A stretch of DNA of 64,000 bases from Amblyomma americanum (taxonomy: Eukaryota; Arthropoda; Arachnida; Ixodida; Ixodidae): NCBI RefSeq assembly GCF_052857255.1, contig NC_135502.1, forward strand, positions 190,041,257 to 190,105,256. The letters are read 5' to 3'. Each line of letters starts with the position of its first letter. Positions within the stretch are counted from its first letter, which is position 1. Positions 45,273 to 58,700 of the stretch are shown here, in pieces. Below the pieces are notes generated by a model. It saw only the letters and a list, made by a program, of their open reading frames with translations, made no database searches and had not been told where the DNA came from. Both the position numbers and the translations under genes were made by a program.

Positions 45273-48200
45273 CAGGTCGCTGTCTTAAATGCAGGTGTTT
45301 ACTCGAGCAATGCAGCCTGGTAGAACGAAGCCAAGAACCTGAACTAAAAAGACGAAATGGTTCCTCAACATCACCTCGCTCAGAGTACCACCATGCCCTG
45401 TGCGAAAGAAGGAAACGTGACTCGATATAAAGCAGTATGACGTCAATGTTGCAGCAGCTGCCTATGTTATGCTGGTGGCAGTGAACAGTGGTGGATCTGT
45501 TCCACAGGTGCTGATGCCATGTTGCTCGATGTTCCTTGTAGCGTCTTAACTCTCGGTATTACCGTAATTCAGCGTTTTCAGGTCGCTGTCTTAAATGCAG
45601 GTGTTCACTCGAGCAATAGAGTCTGGTAGAACAAAGCCAAATGCCTGAACCAAAAAGAGGAAATGGTTCCTCAACATCACCTCGCGCAGGGTGCGACCAT
45701 GCCCTGTGCCAAAGAACGAAAGGTGACTCGATTTAAAGCAGTGTGACGTCAATGCAGCAGCCGCTACCGATGTTATGCTGGGGGCCGTGAACAGTGGTGG
45801 ATCGGTTCCTCAGGTGCTGAAGCCGTGTTGCTCGATGTTCGTTGCAGCGTCGTAAATCTCGGCATGACAGTAATTCAGCGTTTTCATATCGCTTTCGTAA
45901 ATGCAGGTGTTCACTCGAGCAATGCAGCTTAGTAGAACGAATCCACGAACCTGAACCAAAAACACGAAATTGTTCCTCAACATCGCCGCGCTCAGGGTAC
46001 CACCATGCCCAGTGCCAAAGAACGAAACCTCACTCAAATTAAAGTAGTGTGATGTCAATGTTACAGCAGATGCCCTTGTTACCCTGGAGGCCGTGAACAG
46101 TGGTGGATCGGTTCCACTGGGGCTGATGCCGTGTTGCTCGATGTTCCTTGCAGTGTCGTAACTCTGGGTATTATTTTGTTTTAGCGTTTTCAGGTCGCTG
46201 TCGTAAATGCAGGTGTTCACTCCAGCAATGCAGCTTGGTAGAACGAAGCAAATAACCTGAACCAAAAAGACGAAATGGTTCCTCAACATCACCTCGCTCA
46301 GGGTGCCACCACGCCCAGTTCGTTGTAATGAAGCGTGAGTCGATTTATGGCAGTGGCGTCAATGTTGTAGCAGCGGCCGATGTTACGCTGAGGGCCGTGA
46401 ACTGTGGTGAATCGGTTTCACAGGTGCTGAAGCCACGTTGCTCGATGTTACTTGTAGCGTCGTAACTCTCGGTATTACAGTAATTCAGCGTTTACAGGCC
46501 GCTGCCTTAAATGCAGGTGTTCACTCGAGCAATGCAGCCTGGTAGAACGAAGCGAAGAACCTGAACCAAAAAGACGAAATGATTCCTCAACATCACCTTG
46601 CTCAGAGTGCCACCATTCCCAGTTCCTAAGAATGAAGCGTGAGTCGATTTATATCAGTGTGGCGTCAATGTTGCTTCAGCTGCCTATGTTACGCTGGCGG
46701 CCGTGAACAGTGGTGGATCGGTTCCACAGGTGCTGATGCCGTGTTGCTCGATGTTTCTTGTAGCGTCGTAACTCTCGGTAATACAATAATTCAGCGTTTT
46801 CATGTCGCTGTCGTAAATGCAGCCTGGTAGAACGAAGCCAAGAACCTGAACCAAAAAGACAAAATGGTTCCTCAACATCACCTCGATCAGGGTGCAAGAA
46901 TGCCCAGTGCCAAAGAATGAAACGTGACGCGATTTAAAACAGTGTGACGTCAATGTTGCAGCAGCTGCCGATGTTACGCTGGGGACATGAACAGTGGTTG
47001 ATCGGTACCACAGGTGCTGATGCCGCGTTGCTCGATGTTCCTTGTAGCCTCGTCCCTCTCGGTATTACATTAGTTCAGCGTTTTCAGGTCGCTGTGTAAA
47101 TGCAGGTGTTCACTCATGCAGTGTACCCTGGTAGAATGAAGCCAAGAACCTTAACCAAAAAGACGAAATAGTTCTTCATTATTACTTCGCTCAGGGTGCC
47201 ATCATGCCCAGTTCCTAAGAATGAAGCGTGAGTCGATTTATAGCAGTGTGGCGTCAATGTTGTAGCAGCGGCCGATGTTACGCTGAGGGCCGTGAACTGC
47301 GGTGAATCGGTTTCACAGGTGCTGATGCCGTGTTGCTCGATGTTACTTGTAGCGTCGTCACTCTGGGTATTACAGTAATTCAGCGTTTTCAGGTCGCTGT
47401 TTAAATGCAGGTGTTCACTCCTGCAGTGTAGCCTGGTAGAATGAAGCCAAGAACCTGAACCAAAAATACGAAATGGTTCTTCAATATTACTTCGCTCAGG
47501 GTGCCACCATGCCCAGTTCTTAAAAATGAAGCGTGAGTCGATTTATAGCAGTGTGGCGTCAATGTTGTAGCAGCGGCCGATGTTACGCTGAGGGCCGTGA
47601 ACTGTGGTGAATTGGTTCCACCGGTGCTGATGCCGTGTTGCTCGATGTTCCTTGTAGCGCCGTAACTCTCGGTATTAGAGTATTTAAGCATTTTCAGGTC
47701 GCTGTCCTAAATGCAGGTGTTCAGTCGAGCAATGCAGCCTGGTAGAACGAAGCCAAGAACCTCACCCAAAAAGACGAAATGGTTCCTCAACATCACCTCC
47801 ATCAGGGTGAAGCCATGCCCAGTGCCAAAGAACAAAACGTGACTCGATTTAAAACAGTGTGACGTCAATGTTGCCGCAGCTGCCGATGTTACGCTGGGGC
47901 CGTAAACAGTGGTGGATCGGTACCACAGGTGCTGATGCCGCGTTGCTCGATGTTCCTTGTAGCGTCGTCCCTCTCGTTATTACAGTAGTTCAGCGTTTTC
48001 AGGTCGCTGCGTAAATGCAGGTGTTCACTCATGCAGTGTACCCTGGTAGAATGAAGCCATGAACCTTAACCAAAAAGACGAAATAGTTCTTCAATATTAC
48101 TTCGCTCAGGGTGCCATCATGCCCAGTTCCTAAGAATGAAGCGTGAGTCGATTTATAGCAGTGTGGCGTCAATGTTGTAGCAGCGGCCGATGTTACGCTG

Positions 48201-51200
48201 AGGGCCGTGAACTGCGGTGAATCGGTTTCACAGGTGCTGATGCCGTGTTGCTCGATGTTACTTGTAGCGTCGTCACTCTAGGTATTACAGTAATTCAGAG
48301 TTTTCAGGTCGCTGTTTAAATGCAGGTGTTCACTCATGCAGTGTAGCCTGGTAGAATGAAGCCAAGAACCTGAACCAAAAATACGAAACGGTTCTTCAAT
48401 ATTACTTCGCTCAGGGTGCCACCATGCCCAGGTCTTAAAAATGAAGCGTGAGTCGATTTATAGCAGTGTGGCGTCAATGTTGTAGCAGCGGCCGATGTTA
48501 CGCTGAGGGCCGTGAACTGTGGTGAATCGGTTCCACTGGTGCTGATGCCGTGTTGCTCGATGTTCCTTGTAGCGCCGTAACTCTCGGAATTACAGTATTT
48601 AAGCATTTTCAGGTCGCTGTCGTAAATGCAGGTGTTCAGTCGAGCAATGCAGCCTGGTAGAACGAAGCCAAGAACCTCATCCAAAAAGACGAAATGGTTC
48701 CTCAACATCACCTCGATCAGGGTGCAACCATGCCCAGTGCCAAAGAACGAAACGGGACTAGATTTAAGACAGTGTGACGTAATGTTGCAGCAGCTGCCGA
48801 TGTTACGCTGGGGCCATGAACAGTGGTGGATCGGTTCCACAGGTGCTGATGCCGTGTTGCTCGATGTTACTTGTAGCGTCGTCACTCTAGGTATTACAGT
48901 AATTCAGCGTTTTCAGGTCGCTGTTTAAATGCAGGTGTTCACTCATGCAGTGTAGCCTGGTAGAATGAAGCCAAGAACCTGAACCAAAAAGACGAAATGG
49001 TTCTTCAATATTACTTCGCTCAGGGTGCCACCATGCCCAGTTCTTAAGAACGAAGCGTGAGTCGATTTATAGCAGTGTGGCGTCAATGTTGTAGCAGCGG
49101 CCGATGTTTCGCTGAGGGCCGTGAACTGTGGTGAATCGGTTCCACCGGTGCTGATGCCGTGTTGCTCGATGTTCCTTGTAGCGCCGTAACTCTCGGCATT
49201 ACAGTATTTAAGCATTTTCAGGTCGCTGTCGTAAATGCAGGTGTTCAGTCGAGTAATGCAGCCTGGTAGAACGAAGCCAAGAACCTCATCCAAAAAGACG
49301 AAATGGTTCCTCAACATCACCTCGATCAGGGTGCCAACATGCCCAGTGCCAAAGAACGAAACGTGACTCGATTTAAAACAGTGTGACGTCAATGTTGCAT
49401 CAGCTGCCTATGTTACGCTGGTGGCCGTGAACAGTGGTGAATCGGTTTCACACGTGCTGATGCCATGATGCTCAATTTTGCTTGTAGCGTCGTACCCCTC
49501 GGTATTACAGTAATGCAGTGTTTTCAGGTCGCTGTCTTAAATGCAGGTGTTTACTCGAGCAATGCAGCCTGGTAGAACGAAGCCAAGAACCTGAACTAAA
49601 AAGACGAAATGGTTCCTCAACATCACCTCGCTCAGAGTACCACCATGCCCTGTGCCAAAGAACGAAACGTGACTCGATATAAAGCAGTATGATGTCAATG
49701 TTGCAGCAGCTGCCTATGTTATGCTGGTGGCAGTGAACAGTGGTGGATCTGTTCCACAGGTGCTGATGCCATGTTGCTCGATGGTCCTTGTAGCGTCTTA
49801 ACTCTCGGTATTACCGTAATTCAGCGTTTTCAGGTCGCTGTCTTAAATGCAGGTGTTCACTCGAGCAATAGAGTCTGGTAGAACAAAGCCAAATGCCTGA
49901 ACCAAAAAGAGGAAATGGTTCCTCAACATCACCTCGCGCAGGGTGCGACCATGCCCTGTGCCAAAGAACGAAACGTGACTCGATTTAAAGCAGTGTGACG
50001 TCAATGCAGCAGCCGCTACCGATGTTACGCTGGGGGCCGTGAACAGTGGTGGATCGGTTCCTCAGGTGCTGAAGCCGTGTTGCTCGATGTTCGTTGCAGC
50101 GTCGTAAGTCTCGGCATGAGAGTAATGCAGCGTTTTCATATCGCTTTCGTAAATGCACGTGTTCACTCGAGCAATGCAGCTTAGTAGAACGAATCCACGA
50201 ACCTGAACCAAAAACACGAAATTGTTCCTCAACATCGCCGCGCTCAGGGTACCACCATGCCCAGTGCCAAAGAACGAAACCTGACTCAGTTTAAAGTAGT
50301 GTGATGTCAATGTTGCAGCAGATGCCCTTGTTACCCTGGAGGCCGTGAACAGTGGTGGATCGGTTCCACTGGGGCTGATGCCGTGTTGCTCGATGTTCCT
50401 TGCAGTGTTGTAACTCTTTGTATTATTTTGTTTTAGCGTTTTCAGGTCGCTGTCGTAAATGCAGGTGTTCACTCCAGCAATGCAGCTTGGTAGAACGAAG
50501 CAAATAACCTGAACCAAAAAGACGAAATGGTTCCTCAACATCACCTCGCTCAGGGTGCCACCATGCCCAGTTCCTTGTAATGAAGCGTGATTCAATTTAT
50601 AGCAGTGGCGTCAATGTTGTAGCAGCGGCCGATGTTACGCTGAGGGCCGTGAACTGTGGTGAATCGGTTTCACAGGTGCTGAAGCCACTTTGCTCGATGT
50701 TACTTGTAGCGTCGTAACTCTCGGTATTACAGTAATTCAGCGTTTACAGGCCGCTGCCTTAAATGCAGGTGTTCACTCGAGCAATGCAGCCTGGTAGAAC
50801 GAAGCGAAGAACTTGAACCAAAAAGACGAAATGATTCCTCAACATCACCTTGCTCAGAGTGCCACCATTCCCAGTTCCTAAGAATGAAGCGTGAGTCGAT
50901 TTATAGCAGTGTGGCGTCAATGTTGCTTCAGCTGCCTATGTTACGCTGGCGGCCGTGAACAGTGGTGGATCGGTTCCACTGGTGCTGATGCCCTGTTGCT
51001 CGATGTTCCTTGTAGCGCCGTAACTCTCGGTATTACAGTAATTAAGCGGTTTTAGATCGCTGTCGTAAATGCAGGTGTTCAGTCGAGCAATGCAGCCTGG
51101 TGGAACAAAGCCAAGAACCTCAACCGAAAAGAGAAAATGGTTCCTTAACATCACCTCGATCAGGGTGAAACCATGCCCAGTGCCAAAGAACGAAACGTGA

Positions 51201-51598
51201 CTCGATTTAAAACAGTGTGACATCAATTTTGCAGCAGCTGCCGATGTTACACTGGGGCCATGAACAGTGGTTGATCGGTACCACAGGTGCTGATGCCGCG
51301 TTGCTCGATGTTCCTTGTAGCGTCGTCCCTCTCGGTATTACAGTAGTTCAGCGTTTTCAGGTCGCTGTGTAAATGCAGGTGTTCACTCATGCAGTGTACC
51401 CTGGTAGAATGAAGCCAAGAACCATAACCAAAAAGAGGAAATAGTTCTTCAATATTACTTCGCTCAGGGTGCCATCATGCCCAGTTCCTAAGAATGAAGC
51501 GTGAGTCGATTTATAGCAGTGCGGCGTCAGTGTTGTAGCAGCGGCCGATATTACGCTGCGGGCCGTGAACTGCGGTGAATCGGTTTCACAGGTGCTGA
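43541..51598. repeat. Older higher-order duplication, offset about 4,252 bp
   Basis: Units at about 43541-47793 recur in the same order at about 47794-51598 (for example the agtagaacgaatccacgaac unit at 45930 and 50182, and the ttattttgttttagcg unit at 46170 and 50422). More substitutions separate these copies than the 6,392-bp pair. The right end is blurred by a short deletion near 51598. Boundaries are approximate. Confidence 0.7.
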
Positions 51599-53329
51599 TT
51601 CACTCTAGGTATTACAGTAATTCAGCGTTTTCAGGTCGCTGTTTAAATGCAGGTGTTCACTCATGCAGTGTAGCCTGGTAGAATGAAGCCAAGAACCTGA
51701 ACCAAAAATACGAAATGGTTCTTCAGTATTACTTCGCTCAGGGTGCCACTATGCCCAGTTCTTAAAAATGAAGCGTGAGTAGATTTATAGCAGTGTGGCG
51801 TCATGGTTGTAGCAGCGGCCGATGTTACGCTGAGGGCCGTGAACTGTGGTAAATCGGTTCCACCGGTGCTGATGCCGTGTTGCTCGATGTTCCTTGTAGC
51901 GCCGTAACACTCGGTATTACAGTATTTAAGCATTTTCAGGTCGCTGTCGTAAATGCAGGTGTTCAGTCGAGCAATCCAGCCTGGTAGAACGAAGCCAAGA
52001 AGCTCATCCGAAAAGACGAAATGGTTCCTCAACATCACATCGATCAGGGTGCCAGCATGCCCAGTGCCAAAGAACGAATCGTGACTCGATTTAAAACAGT
52101 GTGACGTGAATGTTACAGCAGCTGCCGATGTTATGCTGTGGCCATGAATAGTGGTGGATCGGTTCCACAGGTGCTGATGCCGTGTTGCTCGATGTTTCTT
52201 GTAGCGTCGTAACTCTCGGTAATACAATAATTCAGCGTTTTCAGTTCGCTTTCGTAAATGCAGGTGTTCACTCGAGCAATGCAGCCTGGTAGAATGAAAC
52301 CAAGAACCTTAACCAAAAAGATGAAATGGTTCCTCAACATCACCTCACTCAGGGTGCCACCATGCCCAGTGCCAAAGAACGAAATGTGACTCGATTTAAA
52401 ACAGTGTGACGCCAATGTTGCAGCAGCTGCCGATGTTACGCCGGGGCCACGAAGAGTGGTGGATCGGTTCTACAGGTGCTGATGCCGTGTTGCTCGATGT
52501 TTCTTGTAGCGTCGTCACTCTGTGTATTACAGTATTTCAGCGTTTTCAGGTCGCAGTGTAAATGCAGGTGTTCACTCATGCAGTGTAGCCTGGTAGAATG
52601 AAGCCAAGAACCTGAACCAAAAAGACGAAATGGTTCTTCAATATTACTTCGCTCAGGGTGGCACCATGCCCAGTTCTTAAGAACGAAACGTAACTCGATT
52701 TATTGCAGTGTGACGTCAATGTTGCTTCAGCTGCCTATGTTACGCTGGTGGCAGAGAACAGTGGTGGATCGGTTCCACCGGTGCTGATGCCGTGTTGCTC
52801 GATGTTCCTTGTAGCGTCGTATCTCTCGGTATTACAGTATGTAAGCATTTTCAGGTCGCTGTCGTAAATGCAGGTGTTCAGTCGAGCAATCCAGCCTGGT
52901 AGAACGAAGCCAAGAAGCTCATCCAAAAAGACGAAATGGTTCCTCAACATCACATCGATCAGGGTGCCAGCATGCCCAGTGCCAAAGAACGAATCGTGAC
53001 TCGATTTAAAACAGTGTGACGTCAATGTTGCAGCAGCTGCCGATGTTATGCTGTGGCCATGAACAGTGGTGGATCGGTTCCACAGGTGCTGATGCCGTGT
53101 TGCTCGATGTTCCTTGTAGCGTCGTATCTCTCGGTATTACAGTATGTAAGCATTTTCAGGTCGCTGTCGTAAATGCAGGTGTTCAGTCGAGCAATGCAGC
53201 CTGGTAGAACGAAGCCAAGAACCTGAACCAAAAAGACAAAATGGTTCCTCAACATCACCTCGATCAGGGTGCAAGAATGCCCAGTGCCAAAGAACGAAAC
53301 GTGACGCGATTTAAAACAGTGTGACGTCA

Positions 53330-55773
53330 ATGTTGCAGCAGCTGCCGATGTTACGCTGGGGACATGAACAGTGGTTGATCGGTACCACAGGTGCTGATGC
53401 CGCGTTGCTCGATGTTCCTTGTAGCCTCGTCCCTCTCGGTATTACATTAGTTCAGCGTTTTCAGGTCGCTGTGTAAATGCAGGTGTTCACTCATGTAGTG
53501 TACCCTGGTAGAATGAAGCCAAGAACCTTAACCAAAAAGACGAAATAGTTCTTCATTATTACTTCGCTCAGGGTGCCATCATGCCCAGTTCCTAAGAATG
53601 AAGCGTGAGTCGATTTATAGCAGTGTGGCGTCAATGTTGTAGCAGCGGCCGATGTTACGCTGAGGGCCGTAAACTGCGGTGAATCTGTTTCACAGGTGCT
53701 GATGCCGTGTTGCTCGATGTTACTTGTAGCGTCGTCACTCTAGGTATTACAGTAATTCAGCGTTTTCAGGTCGCTGTTTAAATGCAGGTGTTCACTCATG
53801 CAGTGTAGCCTGGTAGAATGAAGCCAAGAACCTGAACCAAAAATACGAAATGGTTCTTCAATATTACTTCGCTCAGGGTGCCACCATGCCCAGTTCTTAA
53901 AAATGAAGCGTGAGTCGATTTATAGCAGTGTGGCGTCAATGTTGTAGCAGCGGCCGATGATACGCAGAGGGCCGTGAACTGTGGTTAATTGGTTCCACCG
54001 GTGCTGATGCCGTGTGTCTCGATGTTCCTTGTAGCGCCGTAACTCTCGGTATTACAGTATTTAAGCATTTTCAGGTCGCTGTCTTAAATGCAGGTGTTCA
54101 GTCGAGCAATGCAGCCTGGTAGAACGAAGCCAAGAACCTCACCCAAAAAGACGAAATGGTTCCTCAACATCACCTCGATCAGGGTGCCAACATGCCCAGT
54201 GCCAAAGAACGAAACGTGACTAGATTTGAAGCAGTATGATGTCAATGTTGCAGCAGCTGCCTATGTTATGCTGGTGGCCGTGAAAAGTGGTGGATCGGTT
54301 CCACAGGTGCTGTTGCCGTGTTGCTCAATGTTCCTTGTAGCGTCGTAACCATCGGTATTACAGTAATTAAGCGTTTTCAGATCGCTGTTGTAAATGCAGG
54401 TGTTCAGTCGAGCAATGCAGCCTGGTAGAACGAAGCCAAGAACCTCAACCAAAAAGACAAAATGGTTCCTCAACATCACCTCGATCAGGGTGCAACCATG
54501 CCCAGTGCCAAAGAACGAAACGTGACTCGATTTAAAACAGTGTGACGTCAATGTTGCAGCAGCTGCCGATGTTACGCTGGGGACATGAACAGTGGTTGAT
54601 CGGTACCACAGGTGCTGATGCCGCGTTGCTCGATGTTCCTTGTAGCCTCGTCCTTCTCGGTATTACATTAGTTCCGCGTTTTCAGGTCGCTGTGTAAATG
54701 CAGGTGTTCACTCATGTAGTGTACCCTGGTAGAATGAAGCCAAGAACCTTAACCAAAAAGACGAAATAGTTCTTCATTATTACTTCGCTCAGGGTGCCAT
54801 CATGCCCAGTTCCTAAGAATGAAGCGTGAGTCGATTTATAGCAGTGTGGCGTCAATGTTGTAGCAGCGGCCGATGTTACGCTGAGGGCCGTGAACTGCGG
54901 TGAATCGGTTTCACAGGTGCTGATGCCGTGTTGCTCGATGTTACTTGTAGCGTCGTCACTCTAGGTATTACAGTAATTCAGCGTTTTCAGGTCGCTGTTT
55001 AAATGCAGGTGTTCACTCATGCAGTGTAGCCTGGTAGAATGAAGCCAAGAACCTGAACCAAAAATACGAAATGGTTCTTCAATATTACTTCGCTCAGGGT
55101 GCCACCATGCCCAGTTCATAAAAAATGAAGCGTGAGTCGATTTATAGCAGTGTGGCGTCAATGTTGTAGCAGCGGCCGATGTTACGCTGAGGGCCGTGAA
55201 CTGTTGTGAATTGGTTCCACCGGTGCTGATGCCGTGTTGCTCGATGTTCCTTGTAGCGCCGTAACTCTCGGTATTACAGTATTTAAGCATTTTCAGGTCG
55301 CTGTCTTAAATGCAGGTGTTCAGTAGAGCAATGCAGCCTGGTAGAACGAAGCCAAGAACCTCACCCAAAAAGACGAAATGGTTCCTCAACATCACCTCGA
55401 TCAGGGTGCCAACATGCCCAGTGCCAAAGAACGAAACGTGACTAGATTTAAAGCAGTATGATGTCAATGTTGCAGCAGCTGCCTATGTTATGCTGGTGGC
55501 CGTGAAAAGTGGTGGATCGGTTCCACAGGTGCTGTTGCCGTGTTGCTCAATGTTCCTTGTAGCGTCGTAACCATCGGTATTACAGTAATTAAGCGTTTTC
55601 AGATCGCTGTTGTAAATGCAGGTGTTCAGTCGAGCAATGCAGCCTGGTAGAACGAAGCCAAGAACCTCAACCAAAAAGACAAAATGGTTCCTCAACATCA
55701 CCTCGATCAGGGTGCAACCATGCCCAGTGCCAAAGAACGAAACGTGACTCGATTTAAAACAGTGTGACGTCAA
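53330..55773. repeat. Local four-unit duplication, offset 1,222 bp
   Basis: 53330-54551 and 54552-55773 carry the same four-unit series, including the distinctive ctgttgccgtgttgctcaatg and gtaaccatcggtatt units at 54310-54360 and 55532-55582. A few base differences are present. Confidence 0.8.
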
Positions 55774-58700
55774 TGTTGCAGCAGCTGCCGATGTTACGCT
55801 GCGGCCATGAACAGTGGTGGATCGGTTCCACAGGTGCTGATGCCGTGTTGCTCGATGTTTCTTGTAGCGTCGTCACTCTCGGTATTACAGTAATTCAGTG
55901 TTTTCAGGTCGCTGTGTAAATGCAGATGTTCACTCATGCAGTGTAGCCTGGTAGAATGAAGCCAAGAACCTAAACCAAAAAGACGAAATGGTTCTTCAAT
56001 ATTACTTCGCTCAGGGTGCCACCATGCCCAGTTCTTAAGAACGAAACGTAACTCGATTTAAAGCAGAGTGGCGTCAATGTTGTAGCAGCGGCCGATGTTT
56101 CGCTGAGGGCCCTGAACTGTGGTGAATCGGTTCCACCGGTGCTGATGCCGTGTTGCTCGATGTTCCTTGTAGCGCCGTAACTCTCGGTATTACAGTATTT
56201 AAGCATTTTCAGGTCGCTGTCGTAAATGCAGGTGTTCAGTCGAGCAATGCAGCCTGGTAGAACGAAGCCAAGAACCTCATCGAAAAAGACGAAATGGTTC
56301 CTCAACATCACCTCGATCAGGGTGCCAACATGCCCAGTGCCAAAGAACGAAACGTGACTCGATTTAAAACAGTGTGACGTCAATGTTGCATCAGCTGCCT
56401 ATGTTACGCTGGTGGCCGTGAACAGTGGTGAATCGGTTCCACACGTGCTGATGCCATGATGCTCGATTTTGCTTGTAGCGTCGTAGCCCTCGGTATTACA
56501 GTAATGCAGTGTTTTCAGGTCGCTGTCCTAAATGCAGGTGTTTACTCGAGCAATGCAGCCTGGTAGAACGAAGCCAAGAACCTGAACTAAAAAGTCGAAA
56601 TGGTTCCTAAACATCACCTCGCTCAGAGTACCACCATGCCCTGTGCCAAAGAACGAAACGTGACTCGATATAAAGCAGTATGACGTCAATGTTGCAGCAG
56701 CTGCCTATGTTATGCTGGTGGCAGTGAACAGTGGTGGATCTGTTTCACAGGTGCTGATGCCATGTTGCTCGATGTTCCTTGTAGCGTCTTAACGCGCGGT
56801 ATTACCGTAATTCAGCGTTTTCAGGTCGCTGTCTTAAATGCAGGTGTTCACTCGAGCAATAGAGTCTGGTAGAACAAAGCCAAATGCCTGAACCAAAAAG
56901 AGGAAATGGTTCCTCAACATCACCTCGCGCAGGGTGCGACCATGCCCAGTGCCAAAGAACGAAACCTGACTCAGTTTAAAGTAGTGTGATGTCAATGTTA
57001 CAGCAGATGCCCTTGTTACCCTGGAGGCCGTGAACAGTGGTGGATCGGTTCCACTGGGGCTGATGCCGTGTTGCTCGATGTTCCTTGCAGTGTCGTAACT
57101 CTGGGTATTATTTTGTTTTAGCGTTTTCAGGTCGCTGTCGTAAATGCAGGTGTTCACTCCAGCAATGCAGCTTGGTAGAACGAAGCAAATAACCTGAACC
57201 AAAAAGACGAAATGGTTCCTCAACATCACCTCGCTCAGGGTGCCACCATGCCCAGTTCCTTGTAATGAAGCGTGATTCGATTTATAGCAGTGGCGTCAAT
57301 GTTGTAGCAGCGGCCGATGTTACGCTGAGGGCCGTGAACTGTGGTGAATCGGTTTCACAGGTGCTGAAGCCACGTTGCTCGATGTTACTTGTAGCGTCGT
57401 AACTCTCGGTATTACAGTAATTCAGCGTTTACAGGCCGCTGCCTTAAATGCAGGTGTTCACTCGAGCAATGCAGCCTGGTAGAACGAAGCGAAGAACCTG
57501 AACCAAAAAGACGAAATGATTCCTCAACATCACCTTGCTCAGAGTGCCACCATTCCCAGTTCTTAAGAATGAAGCGTGAGTCGATTTATAGCAGTGTGGC
57601 GTCAATGTTGCTTCAGCTGCCTATGTTACGCTGGCGGCCGTGAACAGTGGTGGATCGGTTCCACCGGTGCTGATGCCCTGTTGCTCGATGTTCCTTGTAG
57701 CGCCGTAACTCTCGGTATTACAGTAATTAAGCGGTTTCAGATCGCTGTCGTAAATGCAGGTGTTCAGTCGAGCAATGCAGCCTGGTGGAACGAAGCCAAG
57801 AACCTCAACCGCAAAGAGAAAATGGTTCCTTAACATCACCTCGATCAGGGTGAAACCATGCCCAGTTCCAAAGAACGAAATGTGACTCGATTTAAAAGAG
57901 TGTGACATCAATGTTGCAGCAGCTGCCGATGTTACGCTGGGGCCATGAACAGTGGTTGATCGGTACCACAGGTGCTGATGCCGCGTTGCTCGATGTTCCT
58001 TGTAGCGTCGTCCCTCTCGGTATTACAGTAGTTCAGCGTTTTCAGGTCGCTGTGTAAATGCAGGTGTTCACTCATGCAGTGTACCCTGGTAGAATGAAGC
58101 CAAGAACCTTAACCAAAAAGAGGAAATAGTTCTTCAATATTACTTCGCTCAGGGTGCCATCATGCCCAGTTCCTAAGAATGAAGCGTGAGTCGATTTATA
58201 GCAGTGCGGCGTCAATGTTGTAGCAGCGGCCGATATTACGCTGCGGGCCGTGAACTGCGGTGAATCGGTTTCACAGGTGCTGATGCCGTGTTGCTCGATG
58301 TTACTTGTAGCGTCGTCACTCTAGGTATTACAGTAATTCAGCGTTTTCAGGTCGCTTTTTAAATGCAGGTGTTCACTCATGCAGTGTAGCCTGGTAGAAT
58401 GAAGCCAAGAACCTGAACAAAAAATACGAAATGGTTCTTCAATATTACATCGCTCAGGGTGCCACCATGCCCAGTTCTTAAAAATGAAGCGTGAGTAGAT
58501 TTATAGCAGTGTGGCGTCATGGTTGTAGCAGCGGCCGATGTTACGCTGAGGGTCGTGAACTGTGGTGAATCGGTTCCACCGGTGCTGATGCCGTGTTGCT
58601 CGATGTTCCTTGTAGCGTCGTATCTCTCGGTATTACAGTATGTAAGCATTTTCAGGTCGCTGTCGTAAATGCAGGTGTTCAGTCGAGCAATCCAGCCTGG